Shown piece after piece: positions 1 through 8,952 of a stretch of DNA of 64,000 bases; position 1 is the first letter of the stretch, and each line of letters opens with the position of its first letter. The notes below the pieces were generated by a model, which was given only the letters and a program-made list of their open reading frames with translations, had not been told where the DNA came from and made no database searches. The DNA comes from Geoglobus acetivorans (GTDB lineage Archaea > Halobacteriota > Archaeoglobi > Archaeoglobales > Archaeoglobaceae): contig NZ_CP009552.1 in NCBI RefSeq assembly GCF_000789255.1, forward strand, positions 1-64,000, written 5' to 3'. Both the position numbers and the translations under genes were made by a program.

Positions 1-50
1 CAATCTTGCTGTTTGGGGGAAAAATTTATCATATATCTTAGTAGCTTAGA

Positions 51-191
51 ATGTTTATGGACTTCAAGGATGATTTTAACGACCTGAGCTTAGATAACGG
101 TGAGCGAAGTATCGATGAATTTGATATAATGTTTGTCATATCAATACTCTTAAGCTTGCTAATCTTTGCATATATTCAGCTTTCATCCTGA
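51..191 (+). CDS. small single-pass membrane protein (hypothetical)
   Basis: A 46-residue ORF with an acidic N-terminal half (about residues 4-26) and one C-terminal hydrophobic segment (about residues 27-43). An AT-rich, TATA-like stretch lies at about 25-38, directly ahead of the ATG, and I see no ribosome binding site, so it would be translated leaderless or nearly so. It ends 76 bases before the next gene, which has its own promoter. I do not recognise a family. The charged head plus single helix is protein-like, but the length leaves real doubt. Confidence 0.35.
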   Translation: MFMDFKDDFNDLSLDNGERSIDEFDIMFVISILLSLLIFAYIQLSS

Positions 192-220
192 TAACATCTG
201 AAAAGGATACATTGGTGAGG

Positions 221-260
221 ATAAATTATAAATTCATTATCGGGTCTGAGTGTGAGAGGG
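221..260 (+). promoter_or_regulatory. promoter and RBS of the winged-helix/M20 gene pair
   Basis: An AT-rich TATA-like element (ATAAATTATAAATTC, 221-235) lies about 30 bases ahead of a purine-rich GAGAGG RBS at about 254-259. The RBS decides for the ATG at 268 rather than the TTG at 262. Confidence 0.5.
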
Positions 261-267
261 ATTGGAC

Positions 268-738
268 ATGAGTGTTGAGAGACTGTTTCTGCACGAGAAG
301 GCTGTGGACATCATAGTGAAGATCTACGAGGCGGAGAAAAACGGAGAACTGGCTTACCCGCTCAGTATATCCAGAGAGGTTGGCTCGCCTTACAGCTACA
401 TTTCCAAGGTTCTGGGAATTTTTGAAGATAATGCACTTGTGGAAAGCGAGTTCGAGGGTAGGATCAGAAAGGTAAAGCTGACGGATGATGGCAAAAAAGT
501 TGCAGAGCTTTTGATTCAGCTGAAGGGTTTACTCAACAGAGATTTTGTTGCAAGAAAAAGATTGAAAATTATCGAAGATGTTTTCATGAGTCTCGACGGT
601 CACAGGGGTGAAAAAGCCCTGAGAATCCTCTTGCCCCTGAAAGCCGAACTTGAGAGAGTTGAGAGCGATGATAGGGAGGTAATCGAAAGAGTTGAAGAAC
701 TGAGAAAGAGAATTGAGGAGATCATAAATGCCCAGTAG
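268..738 (+). CDS. winged-helix (MarR-like) transcriptional regulator
   Basis: 156-residue protein. Residues about 5-85 look like a winged helix-turn-helix: a helix-rich start, a recognition-helix stretch around SPYSYISKVLGIFE, then a beta-wing reading RIRKVKLTDDGKKVAELL. The C-terminal 60 residues are highly charged and helical and may dimerise. GAGAGG upstream favours the ATG at 268 over a TTG at 262. The end overlaps the M20 hydrolase gene by 11 bases, so the two are probably co-transcribed. The ligand and target are unknown; the fold assignment is an inference from the pattern. Confidence 0.7.
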   Translation: MSVERLFLHEKAVDIIVKIYEAEKNGELAYPLSISREVGSPYSYISKVLGIFEDNALVESEFEGRIRKVKLTDDGKKVAELLIQLKGLLNRDFVARKRLKIIEDVFMSLDGHRGEKALRILLPLKAELERVESDDREVIERVEELRKRIEEIINAQ

Positions 739-1945
739 CAGTTTGGTTGATTCACTTAATTCTCTCGATTCGAAAAGGGATTTTGTCATAAATACTCTCT
801 CGAGGTTAATTGAAATCAAAGCACTATCTCCCGAAAATGGTGGCAATGGTGAATGGGACAAGGCAGAGTATGTTGAAGGGCTGCTGGATTTTGCAGATGA
901 AGTCAGGAGATATGATGCTGAAGATGAAAGGGCAAAAAACGGATTGAGGCCTAACATTGTGGCGAAAATAAAGGGCAAGAGCAGCAGAACTCTTTGGGTT
1001 GTAACTCACCTTGATGTTGTCCCTGAGGGCGATCTCTCTCTATGGGAAAGCAATCCCTTCAAAGCCAGAGTGGAGGGAGACAGGATTTATGGCAGGGGTG
1101 CTGAGGATAATGGCCAGGCAATAGTTTCAACTCTGCTTGCAGGAATGTTTCTTGCAGAAAATGAGCCTGACATCAGTTTCGGGATGGTTTTTGTTTCGGA
1201 TGAAGAGACCGGCAGTGATTATGGTATTCAGCACCTGATTAAAGAAGGGGTTTTTGGAAGAAATGATCTTTTTGTCGTTCCTGATGCTGGCAGTCCTGAT
1301 GGCTCTCTGATAGAAGTGGCTGAGAAAACGATTCTCTGGCTCAAGTTTGAAATATTTGGTAAACAGGGACACGCCTCAAGACCAGACACGTCATTTAACG
1401 CAAGCAGAAGAGCCATGAAGATGCTGCTGGAACTGGATGAGCTTCTCCATAAAAAATACGATTACAGAAATGAATTATTTGAGCCGCCCTATTCCACTTT
1501 TGAACCCACCCGAAGGGAGAAAAATGTTGATAACGTGAACACCATACCAGGACTGGATGTGAGTTACATGGATTGCAGGATTCTGCCGGATTACGACGTT
1601 GATGAAGTAATTGAGTTTCTGGAAAACTATTTCGAGAGAAAGAGGAGTGAAGATGGGTACGACTGCAGAATGGAAGTTGTTCAGAAATCGTGGTCACCAC
1701 CTACAAATGAGGATGCTGAGATTGTTTCAAAGCTCAAAAAAGCGATAATGGATGTTAGGGGAATCAAAGCAAGAGCGATAGGTATTGGAGGGAATACCTG
1801 TGCATCGTTCTTCAGGAGAGCTGGCTTTGAAACTGCAGTGTGGAACACGAGTGATGAGACAGCACATCAGCCGAACGAATATGCCAGGATTTCGAATATA
1901 ATTGAGGATGCCAAGGTTTTTGCATATCTTGCTTTTGAGAGGTGA
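728..1945 (+). CDS. M20-family metallohydrolase (ArgE/DapE-like)
   Basis: 405-residue zinc-dependent amidohydrolase/peptidase of the M20 family (ArgE/DapE/ACY1 group). Visible motifs are THLDVVPEGD (His94, Asp96: metal ligand and neighbouring acid), GAEDNGQA (bridging Asp127), the SDEETGSD catalytic/metal Glu pair near residue 160, and the lid/dimer-domain motif KQGHASRPD. Length fits the family. The substrate (acetylornithine, succinyl-diaminopimelate or a peptide) cannot be read from the sequence, because no lysine or arginine genes adjoin it. It overlaps the regulator gene and is followed within 6 bases by the radical SAM gene, suggesting a three-gene operon. Confidence 0.85.
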   Translation: MPSSSLVDSLNSLDSKRDFVINTLSRLIEIKALSPENGGNGEWDKAEYVEGLLDFADEVRRYDAEDERAKNGLRPNIVAKIKGKSSRTLWVVTHLDVVPEGDLSLWESNPFKARVEGDRIYGRGAEDNGQAIVSTLLAGMFLAENEPDISFGMVFVSDEETGSDYGIQHLIKEGVFGRNDLFVVPDAGSPDGSLIEVAEKTILWLKFEIFGKQGHASRPDTSFNASRRAMKMLLELDELLHKKYDYRNELFEPPYSTFEPTRREKNVDNVNTIPGLDVSYMDCRILPDYDVDEVIEFLENYFERKRSEDGYDCRMEVVQKSWSPPTNEDAEIVSKLKKAIMDVRGIKARAIGIGGNTCASFFRRAGFETAVWNTSDETAHQPNEYARISNIIEDAKVFAYLAFER

Positions 1946-1950
1946 TGTGA

Positions 1951-3111
1951 TTGTTTTATGATATCAGAGAAAAACCATTCATAATCTTCTGGGAATTAAC
2001 GAGAGCCTGCATGCTTGCTTGCAGACACTGCAGAGCCAGAGCGATAAGGAAGAGAAATCCAGACGAGCTTACGACCGATGAGGCTTTTGGTGTAATCGAG
2101 CAGATAAAGGAGTTTGGCAGACCATATCCGCTCGTCGTTTTTACAGGTGGAGATCCTCTGATGAGGGAAGATGTCTTTGATATTGTTGAATATGCAACTT
2201 CCAGCGGTATCAGAGCAGCAATAGCTTTCAGTGGAACAAAGCTTGCTACGAAAGAAAGACTTGGGAAGCTAAAGGATGCAGGCATCTCCAGAATAGCAAT
2301 AAGTCTCGATGGCAGCAATCCCGAGATACATGATCATTTCAGGGGTGTTGGTGGAACGTTTGAAACAAGTCTGGAGATTCTTGAGATGGCCAGGGAGCTT
2401 GAAATATCCCGGCAGATCAATACAACTGTGACGAATTTTAACATGGCCGATCTGCCGAATATAGCGAAAATCGGGATTGAGAACGAAATCGCTCTCTGGG
2501 ATGTGTTCTTTGTTGTGCCTACCGGAAGGGCAAAGGCCGAGTACATGCCAACTTCACAGGAATTTGAGGACATTCTCAACTGGCTGTACGATTTATCTAA
2601 GGAAACACCTCTCAACGTTAAAAGCTCTGCAGCCACACACTTGAGGAGAATTGAGTACATGAGGGACAGCGGAACCTATGATTTGCCTCATGGGGAGCTT
2701 TACCACAGGCTTGCAGAGTCTCTGAGAGATATGCCTGAAGGAAGCTCCAAAGAGATAGTTTCCGGGGCGCATGGTAGGAGCATGGCAAGGGACGGCATCA
2801 GGAGAATGATGGGCATAACCGACGGGAGAGGGATGTTCTTCATCAGTCATGTTGGGGAGGTTTATCCGAGCGGCTTCCTTCCGCTGGTTGCGGGGAATGT
2901 CAGGACGAGAAGTCTGAAAGATATTTACGGAAATTCAGACATATTTGTCAGCCTGAAAAACCCGGATAATCTCAGAGGCAAGTGCGGAAAATGTGAATTC
3001 AGGCACATCTGTGGTGGTAGCAGAGCCAGAGCATATGCGATGACTGGCGATTATCTTGCAGCAGAGCCAAGATGCGTTTACAGGCCTAAAGGGACAGAAG
3101 TAATAATGTGA
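1951..3111 (+). CDS. radical SAM/SPASM-type protein (AhbC/NirJ-like or TIGR04053-like)
   Basis: 386 residues. The radical SAM cluster motif is CMLACRHC (Cys20, Cys24, Cys27), followed by the SAM-binding FTGGDPLMR. The C-terminal CGKCEFRHICGG plus a later Cys (EPRC) is an auxiliary-cluster, SPASM-like ending. The WELTRACxLxCRHC start resembles the haem-biosynthesis and thioether-forming radical SAM proteins (AhbC, AhbD, NirJ). No haem gene adjoins, so the reaction is unassigned. The TTG start at 1951 is set by GAGGTGA 6-7 bases ahead. T-rich tracts follow the stop. Confidence 0.8.
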   Translation: MFYDIREKPFIIFWELTRACMLACRHCRARAIRKRNPDELTTDEAFGVIEQIKEFGRPYPLVVFTGGDPLMREDVFDIVEYATSSGIRAAIAFSGTKLATKERLGKLKDAGISRIAISLDGSNPEIHDHFRGVGGTFETSLEILEMARELEISRQINTTVTNFNMADLPNIAKIGIENEIALWDVFFVVPTGRAKAEYMPTSQEFEDILNWLYDLSKETPLNVKSSAATHLRRIEYMRDSGTYDLPHGELYHRLAESLRDMPEGSSKEIVSGAHGRSMARDGIRRMMGITDGRGMFFISHVGEVYPSGFLPLVAGNVRTRSLKDIYGNSDIFVSLKNPDNLRGKCGKCEFRHICGGSRARAYAMTGDYLAAEPRCVYRPKGTEVIM

Positions 3112-3118
3112 CTGCTCA

Positions 3119-3169
3119 TTTTTTGCTGATTTTTCTCTTTTATTGGCTTTTTGAATTTTTTCTGTTTTT
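3119..3169 (+). terminator. T-rich terminator after radical SAM gene
   Basis: Six or so consecutive T-tracts of 4-7 bases start a few bases after the stop codon at 3111. This is the usual archaeal intrinsic termination pattern, with no obvious hairpin. Confidence 0.6.
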
Positions 3170-3199
3170 AATACCATGCCCCAAAAATATCACGATTTT

Positions 3200-3262
3200 A
3201 AATTATAATAAATCCGGTCGATAAATTTAGCAAAACTTATTAATCATGGTCTTAATGGCTGG
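3200..3262 (+). promoter_or_regulatory. fqo operon promoter
   Basis: Two AT-rich TATA-like elements lie ahead of fqoJ: one at about 3200-3212 and AAAACTTATTAATC at 3232-3245. The second is 21-34 bases from the ATG and would give a short leader. No palindromic operator is evident. Confidence 0.5.
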
Positions 3263-3265
3263 GGT

Positions 3266-3718
3266 ATGGAAGCGGTTATCGTCCTTTTGCTCTCAGTGAT
3301 TGCCTTAATCTTCGCACTGGGCGCATGGATCACTCGCGATAACTTCTATTCAGCACTATTCATGTCTGCAACGATGCTGGCCGTAGGTGCAATATATGCC
3401 TTCCATGGTATCTATTCGGTTTTCGTCCTGATTGCTTTCATATTCATTGGTGCCGTGGGTATTGTTACTGTGGCTCTTGCAGCAACATACCGTTTTGTCA
3501 ACCCGAGGAAGGTCGATGAACGGTGGCTTGTCGTTGGTGAGGTTATTGCGGTAATTCTCGCTGTGACGGTTGGACTGAATACATTTATGGCAGGAGAGTT
3601 TTCAGATGCGTTTGATAAGATGCTCACGGATTATTCTGTTCTTGTTGCATTTCTGATCGTTCTGACGGCTCTACTCATGCTCTCTGCAATAAGCATGCTG
3701 AGGAGGGATAGCGCATGA
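3266..3718 (+). CDS. fqoJ: F420H2:quinone oxidoreductase subunit J (NuoJ-like)
   Basis: 150-residue membrane protein with about five hydrophobic segments. It contains the NuoJ-type helix FIFIGAVGIVTVALAA, with the pi-bulge-like glycine-rich stretch. It is the first gene of an eleven-gene operon whose order J-K-M-L-N-A-BC-D-H-I-F is that described for the Archaeoglobus fulgidus Fqo complex. The complex oxidises F420H2, reduces a membrane quinone and translocates ions. The stop overlaps the fqoK start in an ATGA arrangement. Confidence 0.88.
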   Translation: MEAVIVLLLSVIALIFALGAWITRDNFYSALFMSATMLAVGAIYAFHGIYSVFVLIAFIFIGAVGIVTVALAATYRFVNPRKVDERWLVVGEVIAVILAVTVGLNTFMAGEFSDAFDKMLTDYSVLVAFLIVLTALLMLSAISMLRRDSA

Positions 3719-4014
3719 TTGAAACCGCAACGTCTGTCGGGCTGCTCGTAATCGGGTATCTGATTGCCACATCTGCAAAGGATGTTATCAGACTTCTGAT
3801 ATCTCTCGAGCTGATGTTCTCGGCAGTATTTCTGTCAGTTGTGCCTCTCTTCACCAACCCTTCTCTGATAGCTGAGGGCAATGCCATTACGCTGATAACG
3901 GTCTTTACGAGCGCAGGAGAATTGCTGATTATGATCTCGGCAATAATATTCCTCGACAGGAAGTTCAGAAAAACGACAGTGGATGTGATAACTACAGGAG
4001 GGGATGAGCTATGA
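3715..4014 (+). CDS. fqoK: F420H2:quinone oxidoreductase subunit K (NuoK-like)
   Basis: 99 residues and three transmembrane helices, the standard NuoK size. An acidic residue sits inside helix 2 (LLISLELMFSAVFL), matching the conserved membrane Glu of the NuoK/MrpC family that takes part in proton transfer, and a second acidic residue lies in TSAGELLIM. The start and stop each overlap a neighbour (ATGA with fqoJ and fqoM), so translation is coupled. Confidence 0.9.
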   Translation: MIETATSVGLLVIGYLIATSAKDVIRLLISLELMFSAVFLSVVPLFTNPSLIAEGNAITLITVFTSAGELLIMISAIIFLDRKFRKTTVDVITTGGDEL

Positions 4015-5441
4015 GTCTTGCACTGTATGCATTTTTGATTCCGCTTGTGGCGATAGTTGCTGCGCCATTCATAAGGGGGAAGGGTGCATCGTACCTGTCC
4101 TCCATTGCCTTCATTCTGTCCTTCCTATTCATACTTTCGGATTTCGTAACGAAAAGCAGCTTTACTCTACCGCTATTCAATGCGCTTGAACCGATTGGAA
4201 AGATATACCTGCTTGGTGATGCAATAAGTCATGCCTTCGGGTTCACTATAGCTTTCGTTTCTGCAATGGTTGCTCTGTATTCATATCCGTATATGAAACA
4301 CAGGTTCGAGGAGATGGGTCTCAACTCCGATGTGGAATTCAGGAAATACTGGTTCCTCTATAACCTGTATGCTGCATCAATGCTCTGGCTGGTATATGCC
4401 GGAAATCTCATTCTGCTCTACATCTTCCTTGAAATTTCTCTTATTGCATCGTTCCTCCTGATCTACTACTATGGCTATGGAAACAGGGTGTGGGTGGCGA
4501 TTCTTTACTTTGTATGGACCAACATAGCTGGAGTTCTCGCGCTGGTGGGAATTCTGCTGATAGGTTTTGAAAACAAAACACTCGCGCTGGACAGCATCGC
4601 CGGAGTGAGCATGCTTGCGTGGACCCTGATTTTCATCGGCATGATGGTGAAGCTTCCTGGGCTGGGCCCGCATGTATGGCTGCCCTGGGCTCATGCTGAG
4701 GCACCCACTCCTGTCAGCGCTCTTCTGAGTCCTCTCACGGTCGGTCTTGCAGCTTATATTCTTCTCAGAATCTACCTGATCGATCCTTCCTTCATTCTGA
4801 CTTACAGGTGGGAGATTTTCATATATGGTGTCATTACAAGCATTGTGGCTGGCTTTGGCGTGTTCAAGCAGACTGATCATAAAAGGCTGTTGGCGTACTC
4901 GACGATATCCCAGATGGGTTACATTCTAATTGCATTTTCACTCGGAACTGCTGGAATTGTTGGAGTTATCATTCAGTACATCAGCCACGCTTTCGGCAAG
5001 TCAATACTCTTCATGAGTGCTGGGGCAATCATAGCAACATATCATGGCCTGAGAGACCTCGATAAGATGAGCGGATTGCACGAGCAGGTTCCAACCATTG
5101 CAAATGCCGCTCTGATTGGCTTCATGAATCTGAGTGGTATCCTTACCATAGGAATGATTGGCGAGTTCTTTATTCTTAAGGGACTGGTTGACACCTATGG
5201 ACTGTCTCTCGATACCATGCTCCTCGTGGTCTTCGTCTTCATAATTTCCGGGCTTTACAGCTTCTACACAATGAAGCGGATTTACTACGGCAAGGTCAGA
5301 GATTATGATAAAGTGAAGGTGAACAGGTTGCTTGACACGCCCCTCTACCTCATAGGTGCGATTTCGTTCCTCTTCATCCTGCCCCCACTTGCCACATGGT
5401 TTGTTGATGCGATATTAACATTCCTGGGAGGTGGAATCTGA
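4011..5441 (+). CDS. fqoM: F420H2:quinone oxidoreductase subunit M (NuoM-like antiporter subunit)
   Basis: 476-residue, roughly 14-helix antiporter-type subunit. The motif KLPGLGPHVWLPWAHAEAPT is the NuoM/Mrp signature around the key membrane Lys, and GFGVFKQTDHKRLLAYSTIS is the second conserved block. It lies before fqoL, the reverse of the bacterial L-M order but the order described for Archaeoglobus. The gene ends with TGATG, overlapping the fqoL start by one base. Confidence 0.92.
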   Translation: MSLALYAFLIPLVAIVAAPFIRGKGASYLSSIAFILSFLFILSDFVTKSSFTLPLFNALEPIGKIYLLGDAISHAFGFTIAFVSAMVALYSYPYMKHRFEEMGLNSDVEFRKYWFLYNLYAASMLWLVYAGNLILLYIFLEISLIASFLLIYYYGYGNRVWVAILYFVWTNIAGVLALVGILLIGFENKTLALDSIAGVSMLAWTLIFIGMMVKLPGLGPHVWLPWAHAEAPTPVSALLSPLTVGLAAYILLRIYLIDPSFILTYRWEIFIYGVITSIVAGFGVFKQTDHKRLLAYSTISQMGYILIAFSLGTAGIVGVIIQYISHAFGKSILFMSAGAIIATYHGLRDLDKMSGLHEQVPTIANAALIGFMNLSGILTIGMIGEFFILKGLVDTYGLSLDTMLLVVFVFIISGLYSFYTMKRIYYGKVRDYDKVKVNRLLDTPLYLIGAISFLFILPPLATWFVDAILTFLGGGI

Positions 5442-7363
5442 TGGAAGCGCTGATGGAGCTCGAGCTGAGTCCAGTGATCTGGCTTGCTTTGTTCTTCACA
5501 CCCATACTTGCAAGCTTCCCTATAGCACTGATATGGCCGAAGAGACAGGATGAATTTGCCAGAAAACTGCCGTATCTCAGCGTCTTTGGACTGTTCGTGT
5601 CATTCCTGATCACTCTTTTTATTCTCTTCAGAGTCGAAGAAGGAAGGTATGTTTATCCCTGGCTTACTGCTCTGGGTATAAACTTCACCTTTGTTGTGGA
5701 TTATCTCAGCAAATACATGGGCGCTCTGACGGGCTTTATCGCCTTTGTGATCGGAGTATATGGTACAGAATACATGAAGGAGGACTACAGGCTTGGATGG
5801 TACTGGTTCTTCTTCAACCTTTTCACGGCAAGCATGCTGCTTGTAGTTTACAGTGATAACCTGTTCATGCTGCTCATTGGCTGGGAAGGACTGGGCATTG
5901 CATCATGGGGTCTTATTGGCCACTGGTTCAGAGATGATGATGAAATCAGCTATGTCGGTGTGCTCAACAGGGTTGTTGGACCCCTCAAAATGTTCTGGAG
6001 CCCAAGCACGGGTGGATGGAGGGCCATATCGACGATCAGAGTTGGGGATATGCCCATGTTTTTTGCAGTGGCGGCAATTTTCGCTCTGACCGGGACCCTT
6101 GACATTTCACAGATCAACTGGGGTGGTCTGTTCGAGCATATCGGAACTTTGGGAACTGTGGTATTGCTGGTAGCGTTCCTCATGGGTCCATTCACAAAAT
6201 CTGCACAGCTTCCGTTCAGCGAATGGTTGATGACTGCCATGACCGGTCCAACAACCGTTTCGGCATTGCTCCACTCCGCAACAATGGTCGCTGCCGGAAC
6301 TTACCTGTTCATGAGGATAAGCTGGTACATTCAGCCATGGACACAGCATGCTGAGGGGCTTGAGTATGTGTATGCTTTTGTTCTCTTCCTTGGGCTTATA
6401 AGCAGCCTTTACGGTGCGCTGGTTGCTCTCGCGAGCCGGGAAAGGAAGGTGCTTCTCGCTGCCTCAACAATGTCGAGTCTTGGATTGATGTTTGCTGCAG
6501 CAGCATCCAGCATGTGGGTTGGCGAGTTTGCAATAATCGTTGCGTTCTGGTATCTCATCACCCATGCCTTTGCAAAAGCCACTCTGTTCCTTGTCGCCGG
6601 ACACATAATCCATGAAACTCATGACAGATTCCTGTGTGGTGATAGGGAAGTTTTCAGCAAGATGAAGGTTACAGGCATTGTAACCCTCTTTGCGACCGTA
6701 ACTCTCGCAGGCATACCTCCGCTCACCGCATACTGGGTGAAGTCGGGAATGGATGAGGTGCTGCACGAACTTAACCATGAGTTTGGTTTTATTCCCCTTG
6801 TCTTGCTGATAACAATATCTGCAATTTATGCAGCGTTCTTAGCCAAGTTCTTCGCTCTCAACTTCTGGAAGGGTAGGAAGGTACACCTGCACCTGCATGG
6901 TGGGAGGGTGATGACGACTGCATACACTGCAATGGTTTCCATGCTTCTCGTTCTTCTTGCCGCAATCTTTTATGGATTGGACAGTAATGCGGCGGAGTTT
7001 GTTCCTGCTGGCTTAGCCACGACATCTTTTGCCGTTGGACTGCTGGTTCTCACGACATATACGATAGGTTTCATGAAGCCAGAATACTACTCACCAGTTG
7101 GACAGGTTTTCTATGATAGGTTCTACATGATGGCCCTGAACGACTATATAGTGCCAAGAATCGGCTGGTTAATTGCACAGGTTGTGGATGTGTTCAACAG
7201 GACTCTTGACTTCATAGCTCACAGCTTCATTCCGGGGCTGTTTGAGGCGTTCTCATACGGTATAAGAGTGATTCAAAATGGAAGTCTTGAAAGGTATGCT
7301 AAGATAGTTGTGAGCTTGGTACTGGCTGTCTTGCTGATAGTTTCAATAACGGGGTGGTGGTAA
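5441..7363 (+). CDS. fqoL: F420H2:quinone oxidoreductase subunit L (NuoL-like antiporter subunit)
   Basis: 640 residues. The NuoL signature KSAQLPFSEWLMTAMTGPTT is followed by VSALLHSATMVAAGTYLFMR, and the N-terminal block LIGWEGLGIASWGLIGHWF is present. The C-terminal 150 residues carry the extra hydrophobic segments typical of NuoL, where the long lateral amphipathic helix is expected. GGAGGTGG precedes the ATG. It is an ion-translocating antiporter-like subunit of the membrane arm. Confidence 0.92.
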   Translation: MEALMELELSPVIWLALFFTPILASFPIALIWPKRQDEFARKLPYLSVFGLFVSFLITLFILFRVEEGRYVYPWLTALGINFTFVVDYLSKYMGALTGFIAFVIGVYGTEYMKEDYRLGWYWFFFNLFTASMLLVVYSDNLFMLLIGWEGLGIASWGLIGHWFRDDDEISYVGVLNRVVGPLKMFWSPSTGGWRAISTIRVGDMPMFFAVAAIFALTGTLDISQINWGGLFEHIGTLGTVVLLVAFLMGPFTKSAQLPFSEWLMTAMTGPTTVSALLHSATMVAAGTYLFMRISWYIQPWTQHAEGLEYVYAFVLFLGLISSLYGALVALASRERKVLLAASTMSSLGLMFAAAASSMWVGEFAIIVAFWYLITHAFAKATLFLVAGHIIHETHDRFLCGDREVFSKMKVTGIVTLFATVTLAGIPPLTAYWVKSGMDEVLHELNHEFGFIPLVLLITISAIYAAFLAKFFALNFWKGRKVHLHLHGGRVMTTAYTAMVSMLLVLLAAIFYGLDSNAAEFVPAGLATTSFAVGLLVLTTYTIGFMKPEYYSPVGQVFYDRFYMMALNDYIVPRIGWLIAQVVDVFNRTLDFIAHSFIPGLFEAFSYGIRVIQNGSLERYAKIVVSLVLAVLLIVSITGWW

Positions 7364-7364
7364 A

Positions 7365-8588
7365 ATGGAGTTTGTCATTTACTCGCTATTAATTCTCGCG
7401 GTTTCAGGAGCCCTGTCAATGAAAAACAAGTACATCGGACTTGCTGGAGCGCTGATAGCAGCTCTACTGACGGCCGTCAACAATCCACTTCTGCTCATGA
7501 TCCTGGTCATTGCAATAATTAATCTTGCTTCCCTTGATCTGATGAAGGGCTTTTTGAGGGGAGTGGATTACACACTTGTCGGATTGATCTTTGTTGCAAC
7601 AGTGTACGCATTCTACTCTCAGAGTCTCGCGTTCCTCCTCGGTATGTTTGTGGTGGCGAGTGTTCCCACGTACATGATGGTGATGGCCAGTGATACCGGA
7701 ATGAGGGTCGAGGTGGGTATAAAGTACATGACCTTCATGGTAATTGCAACAGTTCTTTTCCTGATCGGAGCAGTTTTGATGGTTCATGCAAGCGCAACTT
7801 CGAGTCTCGCCCTTTACTACATAGGATTTACAATGCTTATCGTTGGACTCGCAATAGAGGTTGGAGCCGGCCCCTTCCATGAATGGGTTCCGGATGTTTT
7901 TGACACAGCCGATCCAATCCCCGTCTCTGTTATAGCGAGCATTGCAAAGTTCGTTCCCTTTGTGGTTGCATTCAAGATCGTGTCATCCACCCACATGGGT
8001 GATGAGGTCATAACGCTGATCGGAAGTATTCTTGCGGTCGTCTCTATGCTGGTGGGCAATATTGGTGCATTGACCAGCCAGAAACCTGCGAGGATTCTTG
8101 CATACTCCACAGTTGCAAATATGGGTTATATAATCGCAGCTCTGATTGTGGCCGTAAAGGAAGAGTTCATCTATCTGGCGTTTGCAGGAGCAATGCTTCA
8201 GCTTCTCACAAACTCACTTGGTAAGATTGGCTTTTTCATTGGAATTAAGGAGAAAGCCATGCCAACTGTAGAAACATACGTGCTGGCTCTATCCTTCATA
8301 GGCCTGCCGCCTCTGATGGGATTCTGGAGCAAGCTGTACATCCTTTCTTCACTGGTTTATGCGAACTTCATATGGGTTGCTGTGCTGCTCGTTTTGAATT
8401 CGGCCATGTCTGTCCCGTATTATGTCAGACTGATGAAAACTTTTGAGGGAACGAAGGGCTACCGGAAAGTAGCGGCGTATCTGATCACACTGACTGCGGT
8501 ACTGATGTTGCTGACGGTTGTTCCGCCCAACTGGATAATCGAGTCGAGCAAGCTGCTCATGAGCTATCTTGCAATCGGAGGTGTCTGA
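7365..8588 (+). CDS. fqoN: F420H2:quinone oxidoreductase subunit N (NuoN-like antiporter subunit)
   Basis: 407 residues, a short NuoN. The block GAGPFHEWVPDVFDTADPIP with the following VSVIASIAKFVPF is the NuoN signature, and LTSQKPARILAYSTVANMGY is the second conserved region. It has about twelve hydrophobic segments. It is the third antiporter-like pump module of the complex, lies one base after the fqoL stop and is followed directly by fqoA. Confidence 0.9.
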   Translation: MEFVIYSLLILAVSGALSMKNKYIGLAGALIAALLTAVNNPLLLMILVIAIINLASLDLMKGFLRGVDYTLVGLIFVATVYAFYSQSLAFLLGMFVVASVPTYMMVMASDTGMRVEVGIKYMTFMVIATVLFLIGAVLMVHASATSSLALYYIGFTMLIVGLAIEVGAGPFHEWVPDVFDTADPIPVSVIASIAKFVPFVVAFKIVSSTHMGDEVITLIGSILAVVSMLVGNIGALTSQKPARILAYSTVANMGYIIAALIVAVKEEFIYLAFAGAMLQLLTNSLGKIGFFIGIKEKAMPTVETYVLALSFIGLPPLMGFWSKLYILSSLVYANFIWVAVLLVLNSAMSVPYYVRLMKTFEGTKGYRKVAAYLITLTAVLMLLTVVPPNWIIESSKLLMSYLAIGGV

Positions 8589-8589
8589 A

Positions 8590-8952
8590 ATGGAGGAAGT
8601 CATTGTCGTCGCATTTGTTGTGGTGGTCAGCTTCATTGTGGATGTGGCAGTGTATCTGCTTGCTAACCTACTCCCGAAGAAAAACCCCACTCCTCTGAAG
8701 TATGAGCGCTGGGAGTCTGGAAACATATCTGTTGGATTTCCAAAATACACTCTTCCAATGCAGTATTTTGGTTTTCTTGTGCTTTTCATGGCTTTCGAGC
8801 CTGTCGTTGTTCTGATACTGCTGTTTGCAATGTTTCCGGGTCTTGATTACCTGAAATTCCTCGCCATAGCGCTCGTGGCAATGCTTCCTGCATTTTACTT
8901 TGCATATAGGTTAGCTGATGAGGCTTCCCACAGGAGGGATGTGTATGGATGA
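8590..8952 (+). CDS. fqoA: F420H2:quinone oxidoreductase subunit A (NuoA-like)
   Basis: 120 residues with three hydrophobic helices. The loop KYERWESGN takes the place of the usual NuoA YExG-type motif, and the second helix carries the expected acidic residue (LFMAFEPVVVLILL). GGAGGTG at 8577-8583 places the start at the ATG at 8590, not at upstream TTG or GTG codons. The gene overlaps the start region of fqoBC. Confidence 0.88.
   Translation: MEEVIVVAFVVVVSFIVDVAVYLLANLLPKKNPTPLKYERWESGNISVGFPKYTLPMQYFGFLVLFMAFEPVVVLILLFAMFPGLDYLKFLAIALVAMLPAFYFAYRLADEASHRRDVYG

Noticed and set aside
4377-4880. 167-codon minus-strand frame inside fqoM
   Set aside because: Antisense to conserved antiporter helices; no independent evidence.
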